Of a stretch of DNA of 64,000 bases, positions 13,901 to 24,277 are shown one piece after another. The translations under genes were made by a program, and so were the position numbers. The stretch covers positions 897,386 to 961,385 of the forward strand of contig CAJINV010000016.1 in the NCBI GenBank assembly GCA_905178155.1. Direction: 5' to 3'. The stretch comes from Amoebophrya sp. A120 (Eukaryota > Sar > Dinophyceae > Syndiniales > Amoebophryaceae). The notes beneath the pieces are model-generated. The model did no database searches and was not told the origin of the DNA. It worked only from the letters and a program-made list of their open reading frames with translations. The stretch's first letter is position 1; every line of letters begins with the position of its first letter.

Positions 13901-14138
13901 GAGCCGAGAGCTGTCATGCACCGCTTAGAAATTGGGCTTCGAACTGGCATCGATTTCATGCATTACAAGTTATTTGTGTAGTGGTTTCGGTCAGTTTAGC
14001 ATTACAAGTTATTTCAACTTTGGCGATTTCAATCCTGACGCTTCCATAAACGTGCACCGGGCATGCATGAAAGCGCGAATCACGTACTATGACGAGATTA
14101 TTCGCAACTACTTAAATGGAGGTAGTGCAGCTGGGTGA
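7942..14138 (+). CDS. Ser/Ala-rich protein of about 1,380 residues, unknown function
   Basis: Model: exons 7942-7985, 8277-8380, 8607-8645, 8737-8787, 8926-10253, 10427-10699, 10916-11110, 11351-12408, 12574-13491, 13648-13701, 14054-14138; total 4,149 nt, divisible by three, TGA stop. Four introns are introners (families C, G, H, I); the rest are GT-AG. The ATG at 7942 starts MIPEDGFVDEALVHIAC; an upstream exon is possible. The first 100 residues look helical, the next 1,000 are Ser/Thr/Gly/Ala-rich and probably disordered, and the last 120 residues are again helical and charged (KVILEKKSYQEQLLRLKHNV, later RITYYDEIIRNYLNG). No known domain recognised. Exons 2-4 (8277-8787) are the least certain part; the junctions from 8926 to the stop are well supported. 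Confidence 0.7.
7986..8271 (+). mobile_element. Introner, family C
   Basis: Target duplication CACAT at 7981-7985 and 8272-8276; arms GTAAAAACGTCCCCACCCC-like with one deletion on the left. Same orientation as the copy at 20052-20335. Confidence 0.9.
11111..11345. mobile_element. Introner, family G
   Basis: Target duplication CATCC at 11106-11110 and 11346-11350; about 40-nt inverted arms beginning TATGGCGTTCTCAAACGTTA. Removal joins Val-Ser-Ser to Arg-Arg-Ser in frame. Confidence 0.92.
13492..13642. mobile_element. Introner, family H
   Basis: Target duplication CAGAG at 13487-13491 and 13643-13647; arms share GTACACGTACAAATGCA with mismatches. Removal joins Ile-Thr-Gln-Ser to Asp-Met-Tyr in frame. 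Confidence 0.87.
13702..14048. mobile_element. Introner, family I
   Basis: Target duplication AACGT at 13697-13701 and 14049-14053; roughly 50-nt inverted arms that include GTAGTGTCAGGATGGAAATC. At 347 nt it is the longest copy in the window. Removal joins Arg-Phe-Asn-Val to His-Arg-Ala in frame. Confidence 0.9.
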
Positions 14139-14459
14139 TAATGATATCGATAAATATGTCATCAATATGGAACCGAAAAATTCGAAATTCTTAACATCTC
14201 TCTATGTCTATGTTGCTTCATCCACTTTCATTCTTTCAACTTATTGTGCACAAAAATTTGCTATGCTTGTCGCGTGATGTGTAGCCCCCACATTTTGGTG
14301 TTGGTCCTTCTCTCTACTGTACTCTTGAATAAAAAAATGGCGAGCATGTTTTCATTTGCACTTAAACTTGTCGCTGCTCATAGTCGCACAGTCACGGCAC
14401 TTGATATAGTTGTGGAGCGCACGAATATGTATTCCAATTTCCACCTAGTAGAACTAGTT

Positions 14460-14651
14460 TTTTAGACGGTAATATAATATTTTTCGGTTTAGGTTTAGGT
14501 AGGCCGCCACCGCCGCCGGCACGGGATGGCTGTCGTCGCGACCGTCTCACCTCCGATCTACGCCTTCTCCTGCCGCACAAGTTCGATCCGGAAAGGGTTT
14601 AGTTTAGGTTTCAGGGTTTAGGATATCCACTTTTAGACGGTAATATAATAT
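14460..14651. repeat. 21-nt direct repeats enclosing telomere-like blocks
   Basis: An identical 21-mer starting TTTTAGACGGTAATA occurs at 14460-14480 and 14631-14651. Between the copies are GTTTAGGTTTAGGTAG (14487-14502) and a run of TTTAGG/TTTAGGG-like units (14594-14623). Confidence 0.8.
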
Positions 14652-15643
14652 CGCGATATTTTATAGTTGGCGCGGAGCATTTGATATATTGGTATTGATT
14701 TTTCGGGTGCGGACTCGATCTCCGAGCACGCATAGAGCGAGAGCCACTTACGAGTCGTGTATCGTTTTTGAATTTTGGTAAACTATGTCGTACAGCAGCC
14801 GAAGGTTTTTTTGAAAAGGCGGACAGTTTATTTTCTTTTATCATGCAGCTGCTGGTGCTGCTGCACCTTTAGCTTTACCACCACTTAGTCCTCAGGTATA
14901 ACGTCGTCTTTGCGAGTTCGTTAGTCGAAGATGTCTTCTTGCAAAGCGGTTGCTCTCTGTCTATTGTCAACTAATTTCTTTTGTCATGATTGTACGCGGC
15001 AAGAACATCAACGGGCACAAAGGGAGTCATCGTGGAACTTGGCTTCGTCTCTTATCAACAGCAGCAAAAGAACAAGAAGAAGACTTGGGAGCAGGAGACC
15101 CCCACTAAAAGCCATATAGTCAGTAAAAAAGGGGCGTGAAGTAGATCCGCTTCCGTGTGGGTCTCTTCCGTTTGCGAGCACCCACCGTAGTGCTGCCTTC
15201 GTCATGATGATTGAGAGATCGTATGTTGATCAAAGGTTCCCGTTCCATGATTTTTTGAGAGATCGTATGATCATGATTTTTTGAGAGATCGTACCGAACA
15301 AGATGATTAAAGGTACTTCTACGTAGAGGTTCTACAACTTAAACTCTTGTCGATTTGCGAAGTTGTTTTCTTCTACCCGCGCTTAGAAATTATAGTGCGG
15401 ATAGAAGATGAAAAATAGTGCCGTGAGTAGCATTGGATCATGATGAAAAACAAAAACGGAAGAAAGATCAAATTTGAGAGAGCGAAATGGTCTTCGGTCG
15501 TAACGAAATCTTTAACGATGGAATCTTGTATGCAGTACTTACGTACTCTACAACCTAAATTGCGGCTCACTAAGATTAAGGAAAAAATCGTTCCACTACT
15601 GACTCGGGATGTGGTCTTCTCACTGCCTGCGAATATGTCATGT

Positions 15644-15645
<2 letters not shown>

Positions 15646-15695
<50 letters not shown>
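15646..15695. repeat. GT microsatellite, about 25 units
   Basis: Uninterrupted alternating G and T over 50 bases in noncoding DNA. Confidence 0.98.
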
Positions 15696-15696
<1 letters not shown>

Positions 15697-16302
15697 TTTG
15701 CTGCATCAAGACTCAGATTCGGTCTGGTAACTCGAGCAAGAAAATTATGCTCATTGGTTGTCGGAAAAAAAAATTTGAAAATGTTATAGATATGAGAACC
15801 ATGGCTCCTATGAGGAATGTGGGTCGAAATCTGTATATTAGCTTCTCGAAGATGTCGTGGGAACGAGGTCGGTACTTTGCAAAATGAATAATATTCATGG
15901 CTGGGCTGTGTCGTGTGTGCTTATGCTGTCATCCACCTATCTCATCCGCAGTTACACAGTGAATTGTGGAAGCTCCCCTCTACTAGCGAAAGCCGTAGCT
16001 TACCAATCTTCGCAGTTCGCCCCAGCTACAGTGATCTACCTAAGCTTATATTTCCGGATTTCGCATTCGCATTGCAATATATGTCTTCGCGCTTGCGCCG
16101 GGTTTTCTATCTTCTGAGTCGTGGTATTTTTTAAAGGAGGTTTATATCTTGATTTGCCCTAGTTAGAAGCCTTAGTCTTGATACAAAATTAACTTTTGAC
16201 CCGTCCTCTCACCGGACTATTATTCTATAATTCCTTCCGGTATATCTATATTCGAATTCTCGAAGTAGTACGAAGTTTTTGGCGAATTGTAAAAAAATCA
16301 AC

Positions 16303-18198
16303 ATGGCACAACTACAAGTGAATACTGCGTCACGCTCCAGAACTGTTGCCCTATCCATTTTCCCTTTAAAAATGTTGTGGGCCACAATCTTCTTGCAAAT
16401 GCAAGAATGGTCGCGTAGTTTACACTCTAGGACGGATCCTCTTGTAGGCTTTTTTACAACACCGCATGGTTTTATGCCTCCTGGAGGTGTGAGTGCTGCG
16501 CGTCGCGGGAGGGGGAGCAGGAGGAGCAGAAAAAGAAAAAATAAAGACGAAAAGAAGCGTGGCGAAGGCGAAGCAGGCGCGCGAGGGAAACGACAGTGGG
16601 TCCCGGTCGAGACAAGAAGACTGATGGAGGACATTGAGCTTCAAGCGCTAAGAAGCTGGTATGTTAAAACAGTTTTAATACCTGCGGAAGGGGACGATCT
16701 TCAAGGTCAACAACTACACCGCCAGCAACATCAGCCTGGTGTTGTTGAGGAGAGCATCAAGGAGTTTGAGACGCGCGCGTTTTTGGTCTACAAGCGCATG
16801 ATGCCGGCCGCGGTCCTAGTGAGGAAGGGGAACCTCGTCTGGCCGGAGTTAATGAAATCCCCCCGCTCGGACAAGATCGACTTCGACATCGAAGGATCCT
16901 ACTGCCCCCCAAAAGAAATCAAAGCCATGTTAGCAGACGTTAAACGCACGATGTGGCATGAGGAATTCGCGAAAGAACAAGACTTCCGGCGTTTTTTTGT
17001 CGCCCCCCGTAATCCTGCTGAGGAGATGAAATTGAATTTGAAACAAGTGTACCAGGACTTGGTCAAGGTCGTCTTGCTGTCCGCGTGCTCCGAATGGTAT
17101 TATCGGCAGGTTTATGCTGAGCAAGACACTACAGGTGAAGTAGAACACGCGGCGGTCGCACACGACCAGCAGGTCTTTGAATTCTATTCGCAAGCGGACG
17201 TCTACCTGGCAGAAACGGTCCTTTGGGATGCATTGCTGGCTGGAGTTCGACGCACCCCCGTGCTGCAAGGAGTAAGAACACAGGAGGACCTCCAGCAAGA
17301 CGCTCTGGTGATGCTACTTGTGGGCAGCCTCGAGGCAGTAGAGAAATACCTCGCATGGGCGTTGGGTAGAAATCACGACAGCGGCGTCGACGGGCACAGG
17401 CACTGGGCTGCTTCTGCTCCTGGTCCTGCTCCACTTCTGCCGCCGCTGGTCGTGAAACACGAGGGTGAGAAGGTACTTCGAAGGGAACTAGAAGCAAGGG
17501 GTGAAAAGTTGATCAATGAAAAATGGCGGACGGTGCTGTCGCGAAAACTGCCGAGAGAGTATCTCGAGGAGATGGGGAAACTTTTTCAAGAAGCCTTCGA
17601 CGAGTACGACAGCACTATCGATCACTCCGATGCTGCTTTGGAAACGTTTTGGGAAGTTCAATGGCGCGGGTTTGTGCAATCGCAGGTCTTTAGCTTCGTG
17701 GATCCCAAGAAGCTCATTGGATCCGGGCTTCTCAACAAGATTCTGCAGCACGTGCAGAAAACCCAGAACCCAGTGTTGGTGTCCGTTGCCCTGGCACTGA
17801 GCTTGGCTCCCCATGTGCAGCTGGACAGGACGCCACCTGGTTTCGATGTATCTGATCCACCACCTACAATGGCCATTTATAACTGGAACAGAATGCCGAC
17901 GCGAGCCAGCTTTGCGCATATGACCGAAAGGAAATTGAAAACGGAAGTCGTTCCCGCTTTGGAAGGGTATGTTTCCCGCTTTCTCACAGGTGTTGAAAAT
18001 CATGGCATCCATGCGCGGCCGGAGCACGGCGCTAGCAGTGCAGTGCAAAAGTTTGTGAAGAGGATCCTGGAGAAGGTGGACAGGATGATGAAGAAAGACG
18101 AGCTCCGAGCCGAGTTGTTTGAGGCTTTTAAGGCTGGTGGTAATGGTGCTCCGCGCGAGTGGTTAGCACGAGCTGATTTGTTGCGGTTCGCGTTGTAG
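16303..18198 (+). CDS. Intronless hypothetical protein, 631 residues
   Basis: A single open frame from ATG 16303 (MAQLQVNTASRSRTVALSIF) to a TAG stop, with no introner and no GT-AG intron needed. Residues about 15-32 are hydrophobic and could be a signal peptide or membrane anchor. Residues about 60-95 are a Lys/Arg-rich basic patch. The rest is an evenly mixed, largely helical sequence of normal complexity, suggesting a folded protein, with Trp-rich motifs such as ETFWEVQWRGF. I recognise no family. Lack of introns beside heavily interrupted neighbours is compatible with a retrogene or a recent arrival, but I see no poly(A) trace. Confidence 0.75.
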   Translation: MAQLQVNTASRSRTVALSIFPLKMLWATIFLQMQEWSRSLHSRTDPLVGFFTTPHGFMPPGGVSAARRGRGSRRSRKRKNKDEKKRGEGEAGARGKRQWVPVETRRLMEDIELQALRSWYVKTVLIPAEGDDLQGQQLHRQQHQPGVVEESIKEFETRAFLVYKRMMPAAVLVRKGNLVWPELMKSPRSDKIDFDIEGSYCPPKEIKAMLADVKRTMWHEEFAKEQDFRRFFVAPRNPAEEMKLNLKQVYQDLVKVVLLSACSEWYYRQVYAEQDTTGEVEHAAVAHDQQVFEFYSQADVYLAETVLWDALLAGVRRTPVLQGVRTQEDLQQDALVMLLVGSLEAVEKYLAWALGRNHDSGVDGHRHWAASAPGPAPLLPPLVVKHEGEKVLRRELEARGEKLINEKWRTVLSRKLPREYLEEMGKLFQEAFDEYDSTIDHSDAALETFWEVQWRGFVQSQVFSFVDPKKLIGSGLLNKILQHVQKTQNPVLVSVALALSLAPHVQLDRTPPGFDVSDPPPTMAIYNWNRMPTRASFAHMTERKLKTEVVPALEGYVSRFLTGVENHGIHARPEHGASSAVQKFVKRILEKVDRMMKKDELRAELFEAFKAGGNGAPREWLARADLLRFAL

Positions 18199-18544
18199 TT
18201 CTCAAAGCTATAAAATCCACGCGCAGCATCGGCCTGCAGCACCTCTATCCCAGTGCGCAATTTTGTGCAGAGCCTGCAAGCGGGAGAACGATCACGCAGA
18301 CGCACTAAAGCAATGCGCACTTCTACAGAGCCCCCCTTTCATGATATGTTTGTATGAGCTTTATTAAGTAATTTATGCGAACGAAAAGACAGCAGGCAGA
18401 ATTATTTCTCATGCGGCGAAGCTCTTACACCGCATTATGCTGTTTTGTGTGCACGGGAGTCACAGTGGCGTTGGCGTACGAAAGAAACAGCCGCAGCTCC
18501 CAACAAGCCACGAGGGCATCGCGAAATTTTATCTGACAGTTTTA

Positions 18545-18806
18545 TATCAAATGCAAAAATGTCTGGGTCAGGAAGATTGCGAGATTTGTCATGCACATTT
18601 TGCATGACTCCTGATGTCTGTGATGCATGCCCTAGGATCAGAAATTTTTTGAGGGCTTTCTGATGCGTATCCTGAATGACAAATGCCCTCTCCGTGTAGC
18701 ACAAAATCGAATCCTCTAGCTAGTCATGCAACACAGATTCTCTTAGAATCCGAAGACAGCATCAGAAGTTGCATCCTTCCAGACCCAGACATTTTTACAA
18801 TCCATA
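18545..18806 (+). mobile_element. Introner, family B, outside any recognised gene
   Basis: Target duplication TTTTA at 18540-18544 and 18807-18811, with intact TGTCTGGGTC... arms. It lies about 350 nt past the stop of the upstream gene, so it sits in a 3' UTR or in intergenic DNA. Confidence 0.88.
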
Positions 18807-18823
18807 TTTTAAACGAACTCGAG

Positions 18824-18884
18824 CTCCGAGCTGTAGCTTGAAACTCCGAGCTGGCAACTTGAAACTCCGAGATGCAGCTTGAAA
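18824..18884. repeat. Tandem repeat, three units of 20-21 nt
   Basis: Units at 18824-18843, 18844-18864 and 18865-18884, each starting CTCCGAG and ending CTTGAAA. Confidence 0.85.
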
Positions 18885-18889
18885 CGTAA

Positions 18890-18911
18890 ATGATGATGAT
18901 GATGATGATGA
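18890..18911. repeat. TGA triplet microsatellite
   Basis: Seven perfect TGA units in noncoding DNA. Confidence 0.95.
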
Positions 18912-19397
18912 CAACGTACCTCTACCTGGTAGGCACGCAACAGCATCTGCTAGAGGGCAAGATGCGTGATGTGCGGCGCGTTGAGCTCGCAGCTGAGGCT
19001 GCTGCACGTCTAAAGACCGTGGCATAATTTATCAAAATGACGCTAGCAGCTTGAACCGCATTGATGCAGCCATCAGGAACAGGGAATTGAGATTGCCGGA
19101 GCTCACACAGACACCGGCCCCCCTAGGGGACGCATAGGCCCCTCCTGGCTCCGATGTTCACCTGTTGAGATGATTTTGCTTTCTTGTTTCACTTTGATCA
19201 GGTCGAAGTTAGTAGGTGCGAAAATGAAGTAAGAACTGTGAACAGAATTCGGGACACGGGCACTACGTTCGCTTGTCAAATCATGAGATATTAAAATGAA
19301 TGAGTATACCAGAAATCTTCAACAACATACGAGGGCGAGGCTAGCCACTTTCGAAGGCCCGAGGAACTAAACTAGAGAAGTAATATAAAAAAAGATC

Positions 19398-20696
19398 ATG
19401 CTTCGTTCGTCTCTTCCTCGTTTCATTCTGCGTAAATTTGAGTCCCATTTGCCGACCGTCGCGGAGTCAGCGTTTGTGGCGCCGTCGGCTGACGTGATCG
19501 GGAACGTGAAGCTTGGCGAAAATTCCTCGGTCTGGTACAATTGCGTGCTTCGCGGCGACGTGAACTTCATCGAAATTGGGAAAAATTCTAACGTGCAAGA
19601 TGGCACCGTGATCCACGTGCGGTCGGATTCCCTGGGTGGGAACAAGCCAAATCCCACGATCATTGGCGACAACGTGACCATCGGCCACAGTTGCCTTATC
19701 CACGCGTGCACGCTGGAAAGCAACAGTTTATCCAGGAAAAAAAGATTGTAGGTGTAACTTTCTTGGAGGATTAGCATGACAAATATCTCTCACATGACAC
19801 CAAAAACCTGTCATGCGCAGATAGTACGGGAAAACGCCGCTGAATGGACCCTACAATGCAGGCACAGCATGACAGGCTCAATCAGTTTGCATGTTCCGCA
19901 TCACAAATTTACACTAACAACCTTTTTTTTCTTCAATACAGCTTTGTCGGAATGCAGTCCTGTGTGATGGATTTTGCGCGCATCGAGTCCAACGGGTACC
20001 TCGGCGCGGGGTCCTTACTCCTCAGCGGCAAAGTGATACCAGCGAATGAACTATCCTGAGTAAAAATGTCCCCACACCAGAGTTGTCATGCAGATTTGCG
20101 ATTAGAGGAACGGAAGATTTGTAATGCGCATCTCCATGAGAGGCATTTCCAGTCTCGTTTTGGAATTTGTAATGCTGTAAACGGGATCAGAAGATGGATT
20201 TGTGATGCGGCTGCACTTGCTAAACTGCACTACACTACGGACTGCAATTTGCCATGCGTGGCTCCCAAAGCTTCTGGGTCTGTGTTGCTAAGTTCCCAAC
20301 TTGACTATGGGGTGGGGACGTTTTTACATATGATATCAACTGTGGGCCGGGCGGCCGGCAAAGTTTGTGCGGGAGCTGAAGCCAGAGGAGGTGGAGTTCA
20401 TTCAGAAAAGCGCTCGGGAGTATTATGACAGGTGTGCACAACTCCCCCTCCCCCTCATTTGTCATGCAAAACCCCAAATCCAAGTGCGTCCCTGTTGCAC
20501 TATTTGCATAACAGATTTTTCCGGAAGGCCAAACAGTACTACACTAGGCGCATGAATTTGTCATGCACAGGCTCCACCTGTGGTGGTGTTTGTATTGCTG
20601 TTCATGCCATACACATGAGGGGGAGGGGGGGTTGTGCGCTCTCATAAGTATGCGAAATTTGGCAGCAGACACAAAGTGTCGGTGGAAAGTGAATGA
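19398..20696 (+). CDS. Gamma-class carbonic anhydrase, 188 residues
   Basis: Exons 19398-19728, 19944-20051, 20341-20423 and 20652-20696 give 567 nt. All three introns are introners (families F, C, E). The product is a left-handed beta-helix (hexapeptide-repeat) gamma carbonic anhydrase, which hydrates CO2. The three zinc-binding histidines of the family are present in VIHV and IGHSCLIH, with the typical RGDVNFIEIG and NVQDGT motifs before them and WAGRPAKFVREL near the C-terminus. The Arg-containing start MLRSSLPRFILRKF could be a mitochondrial targeting sequence. The conserved stretch ESNSFVGMQSCV is rebuilt exactly at the first introner junction and NELWAGRPA at the second, which makes this gene the best internal proof of precise introner removal. 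Confidence 0.93.
19729..19938 (+). mobile_element. Introner, family F
   Basis: Duplication CAGTT (19724-19728) against CAGCT (19939-19943), one mismatch. About 95% identical by eye, over its length, to the reverse complement of the copy at 44347-44555. Removal rebuilds the conserved Asn-Ser-Phe-Val-Gly-Met. Confidence 0.93.
20052..20335 (+). mobile_element. Introner, family C
   Basis: Duplication TGAAC (20047-20051) against TCAAC (20336-20340), one mismatch. Arms GTAAAAATGTCCCCACACC and complement. Removal rebuilds Asn-Glu-Leu-Trp-Ala-Gly. Confidence 0.93.
20424..20646 (+). mobile_element. Introner, family E
   Basis: Target duplication AGTAT at 20419-20423 and 20647-20651. Arms GTGCACAACTCCCCCTCCCC and complement. 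Removal joins Arg-Glu-Tyr to Ala-Lys-Phe in frame. Confidence 0.93.
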
Positions 20697-22668
20697 CAAG
20701 CTTCTACAATTTTTTCGCGAAGAAGCTGTAAGAAAAAGTGTAATCGAATTTATACGAAAAGTTAAAGTAGAACACGACTCGTACTGAAGATGTTGACACG
20801 ATGAAACCACGCTCTGTAGAGTTCTACGAGAATATTGATGCCGTGCGTCGACAAGAAAAGGATCAAGATAGTCTTCACGATTGTCCTATTAGACTGTTCG
20901 AACCCGGCACTTCGATCATATGTAGGCGCAGCTTACTGCGCTGCAGTCGTGTCTGTTCCACTAGGCAGCGTGTGTCTTTCGAGTAAACACTGTAGAGGTA
21001 CAACTGGATGAGTATGAGAAAGGCATAACGCGAGTACGATGAAGATCTACTTGATCTTAGAATAGATAGTACAACATGTGATGCGCCGCCGTCGCAGTCG
21101 TCGCTGAGATCTCGTCTAATTTCGCTTGGTTTGCTGGCCGTGGTGAGCCTTTGTAGCCGCAGCATATAAAAATCAGTAGGTAGTTGTAAACAAAAACAGA
21201 CATTTAGTTTACAGGAACAAGAAGTTTGTCGATCTGGATCTTTATCATCAGCGATTCTTGTGGTTCTTTGAGCAGTCTTCGTTGACGAAGCCACAACATC
21301 ATCGAAGCCACATCTTCACGACGATTGATTCCGAATAGTACAAGAAAGCCTTTTTCTTTTTCTACTTTTCAACATTCCCTATAATTGAAGAATCAATCCA
21401 GCAGTAGTTCCGCTGTCATTGTCAATGTTATCCCGCCTTTGGCGCAGCTTCGTGAAAAGGGGTTTCCGTTTTTGAAAGAAGGATGAAGTTCTTGATCTCG
21501 TCCTTCCGGGTGGTGCGATTTATTTGGTAACAACAACGACGAGGGTCGTGGGCCAGAAGATCTTCATCTGACTTGACAACAGCGAAAAACCTTGTCCCTG
21601 TATAGTCTGTTGTCGTTCAAATTCATCATAAAGGAGGACCACACCGGTGACGAGTTTTCTTTGTGCGGCTCGGCAACCTCCTGCGCACCAGTGGCATGTT
21701 TCGAATAGCATTACGGATGTCGGAGTAGGAGTTCTGCAACTAAGTACACAAAGGCTGCAGCACTATTTCTTGGCGTGCGGCCGGGGAGTCCGAGGACGAG
21801 GAGGACGATCTTGTAATTAAGTACTACAGCCCAGTAGGACCAGAAGCGGAAGCAGAAAATTCCGCGACGGTGTCGCGTGATACTAGCGAGGAAGCATTTC
21901 GAAATTTTGTGTCGAATATTACGGGTTGTTTTTCTGGGGCGTCTGTAGAAGCTCGTTTTATCGCCGACACCTACTACTACTTGGAAGTGGAACTCCAGCA
22001 AGCTAGCGGCGGTGGGAACTTGAGAGCACGACGATAGCGAATTCGAAAGGCCGGCGCCAGAGTGTTAGTTTGCAGCTCAAGTAGAGCAAGCTGAAAGTAA
22101 GTAGCGGACGAGCTGGAAGGAACTTCTCCATCTGCCTCTACTTCTTTCCTCTTAACAACAAGATGGGCGATCACTTTGACCTTGTCCGAGGTCCGTCGCG
22201 AGACCAGGTAAGAACCGTATGTGGAGTGGGTTTTTGTGATGTTAGAATTAGATAGACATAGATGAAACTGAAACATTTAAGTACGAAATAACGTTCAAGT
22301 AGACTGGCTTCCCAACGCGGGTCGTGCGGAAATTTGGACAGCATGAAGATTTTCAATCGATGGTGGGTTGATGACGTGACGAAATGTATATTACTTTCTT
22401 ACGCCTGGCGAAAGGAAACAAATTTTACCAAAGCTAAAGCTAAATCTGTTCCCACTCAACGCAGGACCAACTTTCGCCGGACGATCTGGAATATCGAGCC
22501 GTGCTATGAAATGGAGTCGATAATTCAGCTTTTTGATGAAACAAGTCGCGTCTGGGATAACATTAACAACACAACTTGACGCCGACCTCCCTCGCCATGC
22601 GCTGCGCGCAACTTTTTGTAAAAGTGTATAAATGCTGCAAGTGATCATGCATCACCGACGTCATAGGC
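20697..22668. other. Intergenic stretch, no gene supported
   Basis: A few open frames of 60-140 codons occur on both strands but none shows domain motifs or splice structure. At 22468-22511 a short segment reading DQLSPDDLEYRAVL after an AG could be an exon of the next gene; not supported further. Confidence 0.5.
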
Positions 22669-24226
22669 ATGACCGAGAAAGCAGTTTCTCTTTGCTTGAG
22701 GATACTCCATTGTGAACAAGTTTTCGTACTGGTCCGCGCCATCGACTTTATTGAGGAGGACCCTCCGTAGTTGACTCTGCCTGGCGGAGTTGAGACTTCT
22801 TGTATCAAAAAAGCTTCCGGCTTTTGCCACTCTACATTTTCTCGACGGCCTTATTCCGCTCGTTTCGGAGATCATAGACGCTCAGGGCGGATTGTGCAGT
22901 TTGGGCTTTGTCATGAACGACGACAGGGTGAAGGCACAGCTGGCGCGGGTCCCAACCGGCTTCGACAAAAAAATCACGAAGATACTGAGTATAATTTTGA
23001 TTTTGCGGCCCTCCTCGGGGTTTCATACTATTCGTTCGATGCTGATGTGAATATCGCAATTATCGCAAGGATGAAATAAACTGCTGGGAAGATTTAGATT
23101 GTGCATGTTATGATTTCTGTCAAACCGTAAAACAGGATTTTACAACGAGTATTTTGCCATCATTGACAATGGAATGGTTGCCACGAGTACCGGCTTCGAG
23201 ACGGGGAAAGTCGTGTTTAACAATGCGGGCCAGACGGTCGCAGCCAATGCCGCTTCCGTCTCGGGGGAGAACCTGGGCACTGCCATATTGTGAGGAAAAA
23301 TCACCCCCATATTAAAATGCAACTTTGTGATGCTGTTTTGTGGTCACAAATCAGATTTGTCTTGCCGAAAGTGCTTGGCGGTAGTTTCTAACCTGTTCGT
23401 CGGGTATGCAGAAGGCTAGCGATTAGGCATGGCAAACAGATTCGCAGTAGTCGAAAGCGCATGACAGCCTGGCTGCAGTATGCGCCATAAGCATCCTATT
23501 GCCCTATAGGCAAGACAAAGGCGATTTGTGAGCATTAAGCAGCATCAGAAATTTCCATTTTGATATGGGGCGGGGGCATTTTTCCTCACAATATGCCACA
23601 ACCTCGGGCCTATGAACTGCAAAAGTATCGTACTCGTATAAATGCATCACAAATTTCCTCAGCATGAGAAATAAAATTTGTCATGCTAATTTACCTTAAG
23701 AAAAATATTTGTAATGCAAGACTTGCATTTATACGAATACGATACTTTTGCACAGGATAGGGCCCGTCCGGGTACGGGAAGGGAGCCGGTGGAAAGTATC
23801 GCAAGGAAAAATCCCCCCTCCCCATATTGAAGAGGTGAGGTTTCGAGAATTTGTGTTGCTGATTTAAGGTCACAAATCACGTTTGTGCTGCAAGAAGACA
23901 AAGGCAGCAGCTTCCGTCCCATTATGGAGGCGGTTTGTCATGCTGTTGAGCCAACATCACGGACGCTTCTCATGCTAAGCGCCAAAGTCAAAGCCTCTCT
24001 ACTCAGGCTTGATATGGGTCTGCAGTCCTCTCCAGCAAGACAAATGCGATTTGTGTACTCAAATACAGCAACACAAATTTCGCTTTCGATATGGGGAGGG
24101 GGGATTTTTCCTCACAATAGAAAGGGCAGCGGTGGCGCGGGGAAAGGGGGACGCGCACCCGGTGGCGGGAACGAAACCACGGACCAAAAAGCGATACAGG
24201 ACGCTGCAGACCGGCTTTGGAAGTAG
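22669..24226 (+). CDS. Small helical-domain protein with Gly-rich tail
   Basis: Supported exons: 22790-22988, 23136-23285, 23599-23610, 23765-23796, 24125-24226 (TAG). Intron 22989-23135 is GT-AG; the other three are introners. The third exon is only 12 nt. The core (FLDGLIPLVSEIIDAQGG ... KKITKILRFYNEYFAIIDNG) has the rhythm of a winged-helix-type domain; this is a guess from pattern, not a recognised family. The C-terminus is Gly/Lys-rich and ends DQKAIQDAADRLWK. The 5' end is unresolved: an ATG at 22669 opens MTEKAVSLCLRILHCEQVF and stays open for 33 codons, but how it connects to 22790 is unclear. Confidence 0.65.
23286..23593 (+). mobile_element. Introner, family D
   Basis: Target duplication TGCCA at 23281-23285 and 23594-23598. 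The arms are a diverged form of AAAAATCCCCCCTCCCCATA, with a shortened C-run on the left. Confidence 0.9.
23611..23759 (+). mobile_element. Introner, family A
   Basis: Target duplication GGGCC at 23606-23610 and 23760-23764. Perfect-looking 30-nt arms around GCAAAAGTATCGTACT. Only 12 nt of exon separate it from the previous introner. Confidence 0.93.
23797..24119 (+). mobile_element. Introner, family D
   Basis: Target duplication GAAAG at 23792-23796 and 24120-24124. Arms AAAAATCCCCCCTCCCCATA and complement. Removal joins Gly-Gly-Lys to Gly-Ser-Gly. Confidence 0.93.
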
Positions 24227-24277
24227 AAGAACTTTAGTTTCGTCAATGAATAAGAACTACGTGGTGAACAATAATAG

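Larger units (their letters stand above)
14139..16302. other. Noncoding stretch with repeats, no gene seen
   Basis: A+T-rich DNA with telomere-like TTTAGG blocks inside a 21-nt direct repeat (14460-14651), an imperfect repeat of a TTGAGAGATCGTA motif (15206-15293) and a GT microsatellite. No convincing coding frame. Confidence 0.6.
18199..19397. other. Intergenic stretch holding one introner and short repeats
   Basis: Contains the family B introner at 18545-18806, a three-unit tandem repeat at 18824-18884 and a TGA/ATG triplet repeat. No coding frame supported. Confidence 0.6.

Noticed and set aside
20875-21294. 139-codon minus-strand frame
   Set aside because: Ser/Arg-rich, without motifs or context; the only support is openness, and no other minus-strand gene is convincing.
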